A model generated the notes under the pieces. It had not been told where the DNA came from. It saw only the letters and a list, made by a program, of their open reading frames with translations, and did not search any database. A DNA stretch of 64,000 bases, from NCBI GenBank assembly GCA_030522415.1, contig CM060107.1:27246571-27310570 (forward strand), written 5' to 3'. This document shows, piece after piece, positions 59,935-64,000 of this stretch; the first letter of the stretch is position 1; every line of letters begins with the position of its first letter. Position numbers and translations under genes: made by a program. The DNA comes from Channallabes apus (taxonomy: Eukaryota; Chordata; Actinopteri; Siluriformes; Clariidae).

Positions 59935-62135
59935 TGCAAGGTTATATTTGCTATTTAGGTATGATATACGACATATTAATTTCTAAGTTTTTTTATGCTG
60001 ATTCCTGATCCATTTGTTTGAAGATGTTAACAAGTAAGACTATAGAGCGCAATCTATTTTAGTCGATTAAATAAGTTTACAGTCATGCATAATTAGATTG
60101 AGGGGAAAAAATGATTCCTCTCAGTTTTAAAGAAAATTATGAGCGAGTTTTTATTTTTTTGCAAGCGACTTTGCGAAAAGAAAGAAAGTAAGAAAGAAAT
60201 GCTGTGAGGCTGTCTGTGCACACCTTGCAATGGATTCAAATGTATGTTTTTCATTAATAAGAGTGTTTATATCACTGAATCTTTGCTTCAGGTGATCATG
60301 TGCTAGTTGTCAGTTCTCTCAGGTCAGTTTGTAATGGTCTGAAATGGGCAAATGTTAAACAGTATTTTTCTTTCAGTCTTAAACAAAGAAGAGCATATTG
60401 CGCTGTGACATGTAAATGCGCTAAAAAGGACAGGCGGAAAGGTAATTACATATTGGTGCGAAGTAATTAATGATAAAAAAAATACAGATGTAAATTAATA
60501 GATGAATAAATAATACTGATAAAAAATCTAAAATTATAGGTTAATCATTTTAATATCTATATCAATTTAATTTCTGACTTTACTGATCCATAAGGCTCAC
60601 GAAATGTCACGCAAGCTTTAATGTGCGAACTTTTAATTATTATTATTATTACAAACAAATTCTTACTGTTTTCGCTTTTTTTTTTCAATCCTTTTAAGCT
60701 AGATGTGATGTTCTGATGCTCTGTCTGCGCTGTAAGTGTCACCGCAGTCACGTAGCGGATCAGATTCGCTGTTTGCGCACTGCAGCCTGCGAGCACCTGC
60801 ACTTCGTTTCTTTGTTCTTCCAAACGTTTCTTGACATCGAAACGACACCGAGATCAGACACAAAACAAACAGCGATTTACTGAACGCTTAAAGAAGCTGT
60901 TCAAGGTGTAACATGAGGTTAGAGACTGCACTAGGAGACGGACTTTATGGCGCATTTTCCGCGCAGGGGAAAAAAGGAGAACAGCACATGAATAACATTC
61001 TCAACATAATTCTTTACATTTCATTAACAAAAACAATGATATATGTTACATTTTTGTCTACGCAATCGTGCTTAATAATTATCATGTCATAAAAGTTCTT
61101 GTCTCACGCGCTTCTGCAAATTAATCAAATACCCTGCAGCGCCAATATTCTGTGACAGAACGCATTATTTAAATAAGGTAGAAAGTGTTTTTACCACTGC
61201 AAGAATTAAAACCAAAGGTATTCATCAGTATTTTATTAAGTTCACGTACATAAAATGATATCAAAAATCTTTGAAAAGATGGTTCACAAGATGATTCTCG
61301 TCAGTTGAACAGCTCGACACAGTTCACTAAGTGGAAGTGGACGGGACGTGCGCACAGGCTGATGGTGAAATGCGACGGGTCAGATATATATATATTTATA
61401 ATAATAAAAAAGAGGACATCTTTACACTTTACTGCTTTACACCACATATCGACACTGAGAATATCTATCGTCCTATATATTCTAATAAAACACACTCGGA
61501 AATACTTTTTGTGTGACATGCCACGAACAAGTAACCTTAAACTAGAGAAAGGAGACGTTCAATCAGTCCATAAAGGCGAAAGGATCTTCTTAAGCACCCA
61601 CTCCTTAAAGGAGATCTGCAGTCACACATTACACAAAATGTCACTGGAAGGTGACCTGGGTTTTTTTCCTGCCTACTTTTTTCGCACAGTGAAAAAAAAT
61701 CCCTTTCAGAAATAACAGTCTATGCACCGAGGACTGAACAACAACCGATGAATAAATTGTTGTATTCCAGAGCGCAGTGTGGACACAAAGCCTTCATTTA
61801 AAGGACATTGTATGTGATTGACTGTTACTATGAATTTCACATTCACTTACAGGTATACTACAAGAATGCCAAGTCTTCCAGGTGATGAATTTAACGTTAA
61901 GTTGAAAGTACAACTTATTGTTAGGTGTGTTGGACTAAATTAATTTGTTTGTAAAGATAGGCTATTAAAAAAAAAAAGCAAGAACCAATATGAAATATAT
62001 ACATTTGTTGCTAAATAACTGAGGTAAAATTGAATTAATGCACCTTCTGCAGAGTATTATAATAGTAAGGTACTGTGCTCATTGGTTTTCACCTGGTTTG
62101 GAATGTGGTCGAAAGGTAAGTATTATACGCCCTAT
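59935..62135. other. stra6-islr2 intergenic interval, probably including the islr2 3' UTR
   Basis: No coding sequence supportable. The - strand sequence next to 62141 should be islr2 3' UTR; a - strand AATAAA (TTTATT at 61232-61237) is a candidate signal. The subregions 60715-60980 and 61300-61380 contain more CpG than the surroundings. Confidence 0.4.
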
Positions 62136-62140
62136 CGGTT

Positions 62141-64000
62141 TTAGCGCGGCTCTTTATAATTGCCATTTATTTCCTCCGATATATTCACTGCCTCAGCCCC
62201 TAAAGGCAACCTGTCACTATACTCAGAGCCCACTTCAAACTCCTCCTGAGTTTTGGACTGTGATTCAGGAATGGACTCAGTCACCACACTGCCCTCGGCT
62301 TCCTCACCTTCCCCTTCTCCTTCCTCCACATCAGCTTCAGCATCTCCCTCACCAAGCTCACTTGCATTTAAGTTTTTCTCCGATCCCACAAAAGAGGCTC
62401 TCGGATCAAAATCTGTCGTTATGTGCTTTTCCATCTGATCTGCATTCTGCGTCTTCATTATTAGTTTGTAGGTCTTTCCTTGGTACTTGTACAACAAGTG
62501 ACAGCAGGTGGCTCCTAGCAAGGGCACTGTGGCCAGAGCCAGCAAGAAAATGCTGACCACCACAATGATGAGCAATGATGGGATTTTCTTCCTTGTCGTG
62601 AAGACAACTTGAACCTGGCAGTCCTGGCCTCCATAGGTAAGGCACAGAGTGTAATTAGTGCCCGGCTTTAAACCTTGAAAACGATATGTATTGACACCAT
62701 CCTCTATCTTGGACCATTGAACAACTGAATGTCCATTTCCAGTGCTAACACAAACATACAGCATGTCCATGGGTGATTTTCTGGATGATGACTGGTGAAG
62801 TGTAACCGGTTCCTTATTTACAGTTTCTTGGTCACTGGGTTGGTTGAGGTGAAGATTTGATTTGGCATTTGCCATCTGTAGAGGATTAAGCTGGACTTTT
62901 GCCTCAGTCTCCGACACCTCCAAAGCAATCACCCCAAAGTCGAAGGTGTACTGTTTAAGGTCATCCAAGCTCAGGTTAAATGCATGATTAGATATATACT
63001 GTGTACCATCACTTATTCCACACTTACTGGGAAATGGGAAAGTATTAGTATTAACTTGTTCAGTAATTGGTGATGTTCCAGTTGGACGAATTTTGGTCTT
63101 CTCATGTATCGGCCATATATTATTTTTCTCTGTTTCTGGGCCAGGCTTATTGTCAATTTGACTAATACGTTCTTTTGTGTTCAGCACAGAGTTGTTGGTT
63201 CCTTTTTTAGTAACAGCCATTGCAAGTTTCACTGTGATTTCAGCTTTGTCCATGTCATTAGTGGCAGAACAGCTATAGTTTCCATCTTCTTTTTTGCTCA
63301 TATGAGGAATGATTAGAGTTCCGTTTTGAAAGATGAGAAATCTTGTATCAGGCAGTGCGCCATTAATAGGAATCTCACTATTTTCAACAAATGAGGGCAA
63401 AGGAAATTTTAATAATTGATTTCCTGCAAATACTTCCCACTCAACATCAGGTTTGGGACTCCCTTTAGTTTCACAGTGTAAGATGACCATGGACCCCTCT
63501 GGGATTCTTGTATATTCCACGTTGGGTTCAGGGGTTATGGTTACAGTTGGGGCCTGACATACAAGTTTGGGCATCTGAATGACCTGTAAACCTTTTAAAT
63601 TGGAAGGTGCCTCACATATGATGTTGTTCTGCTCAGGAATGGAAATTTTAGACTTAATGATCCAATCCTTTATCCATTGCAGTTTGCAAGAACAAGTGAA
63701 AGGATTTTGATAAATCTGTAGGTGTGACATTGAAATAAGAGGATCAAAAGTTCCTTCTGCAATAGTAGCAAACTTATTGTTGTTGATGCGAACTGAACGC
63801 AGATCTTTCAAGTTGGTGAAAGCATCCTTAGGCAGATTAACCATCTCATTGTTGTTAATTTTCAGCAACTGCAGAGCAGTGAGGTTAGCAAGGTCCTCCC
63901 AAGGGAAATTTACTATTTTATTATGGCTTAGGTCCAGATTCTTTAACTGGAACATTGATGCCAGGCTGTTTCTTTCAATAGTGACAATTTCATTGTGAGC
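62141..64000 (-). CDS. islr2: islr2 (LRR and Ig domain membrane protein), 3' part; 5' end outside window
   Basis: Single-exon coding sequence, 619 residues in the window, open at the right edge. ISLR2 (Linx) is a neuronal type I membrane protein acting in axon growth and guidance. From the N side: leucine-rich repeats (LKNLDLSHNKIVNFPWEDL, then two more), a C-terminal LRR cap with NPFTCSCKLQWIKDWI, an Ig domain (VILHCETKGSPKPDVEW ... DGNYSCSATNDM, the Cys pair visible) at about 63220-63540, a linker with an FN3-like YRFQGLKPGTNYTL block, a transmembrane helix (LLIIVVVSIFLLALATVPLL) at about 62510-62585, and a Glu-rich cytoplasmic tail ending KEPR. The transmembrane helix and long tail distinguish it from GPI-anchored ISLR. 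Confidence 0.93.
   Translation of the reverse strand, partial: AHNEIVTIERNSLASMFQLKNLDLSHNKIVNFPWEDLANLTALQLLKINNNEMVNLPKDAFTNLKDLRSVRINNNKFATIAEGTFDPLISMSHLQIYQNPFTCSCKLQWIKDWIIKSKISIPEQNNIICEAPSNLKGLQVIQMPKLVCQAPTVTITPEPNVEYTRIPEGSMVILHCETKGSPKPDVEWEVFAGNQLLKFPLPSFVENSEIPINGALPDTRFLIFQNGTLIIPHMSKKEDGNYSCSATNDMDKAEITVKLAMAVTKKGTNNSVLNTKERISQIDNKPGPETEKNNIWPIHEKTKIRPTGTSPITEQVNTNTFPFPSKCGISDGTQYISNHAFNLSLDDLKQYTFDFGVIALEVSETEAKVQLNPLQMANAKSNLHLNQPSDQETVNKEPVTLHQSSSRKSPMDMLYVCVSTGNGHSVVQWSKIEDGVNTYRFQGLKPGTNYTLCLTYGGQDCQVQVVFTTRKKIPSLLIIVVVSIFLLALATVPLLGATCCHLLYKYQGKTYKLIMKTQNADQMEKHITTDFDPRASFVGSEKNLNASELGEGDAEADVEEGEGEGEEAEGSVVTESIPESQSKTQEEFEVGSEYSDRLPLGAEAVNISEEINGNYKEPR

Noticed and set aside
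60557..60823. 88-codon - strand frame
   Set aside because: No splice support, no recognisable similarity, low-complexity C-terminal half.
62038..62556. 172-codon + strand frame
   Set aside because: Antisense shadow of the islr2 cytoplasmic tail.

Overview
The window is vertebrate nuclear DNA from a ray-finned fish. I infer an otophysan, possibly a catfish, because Tc1-like transposon remnants are abundant and the one complete gene is very close in length and sequence to the zebrafish family member. Genes are intron-rich with GT/AG junctions. The rest is AT-rich, with long CA/GT microsatellites, tRNA-derived SINEs, Tc1, hAT and PIF-Harbinger elements, an L2-like LINE and an internally deleted LTR retrotransposon.

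Right third (about 49.2-64 kb). stra6, the vitamin A/RBP receptor, is complete on the + strand (17 coding exons, 672 codons plus stop, 49212-59656). islr2, an LRR/Ig neuronal membrane protein, lies tail-to-tail on the - strand and runs off the right edge (62141->64000). The human order ISLR2-ISLR-STRA6-CCDC33 makes the pairing credible. A SINE (intron 14) and a Harbinger MITE (intron 16) sit inside stra6. A perfect DR4 nuclear-receptor motif lies in intron 2, and a GT/CTGT microsatellite forms the 3' splice-site tract of exon 14.

Left two thirds (1-49 kb). This is gene-poor. Three probable - strand exons (3711-3815, 6791-6894, 38557-38710) belong to one or more genes transcribed away from stra6. 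Synteny points to ccdc33, but I do not recognise the protein. Between them lie stacked transposons whose boundaries can often be set by target-site duplications: hAT inside foldback MITE (12.3-14.4 kb), hAT in a TTAG array (14.75-15.67 kb), LTR element (18865-20952), two further elements inside a hAT inside a Tc1 (26604-30682), and hAT inside SINE (40068-41238).

The most unusual signal is window-wide. The heptamers TACAGTA/TACTGTA occur about 90 times by hand count, against roughly 10-15 expected from composition, often in tandem (TA-CAG-TA-CAG-TA). Where a paralogous sequence is available, the extra bases look like an insertion of about 5 bp at a TA. This is the canonical excision scar of Tc1-family elements ending in CAG...CTG, so the region may be a dense fossil record of transposon excision.
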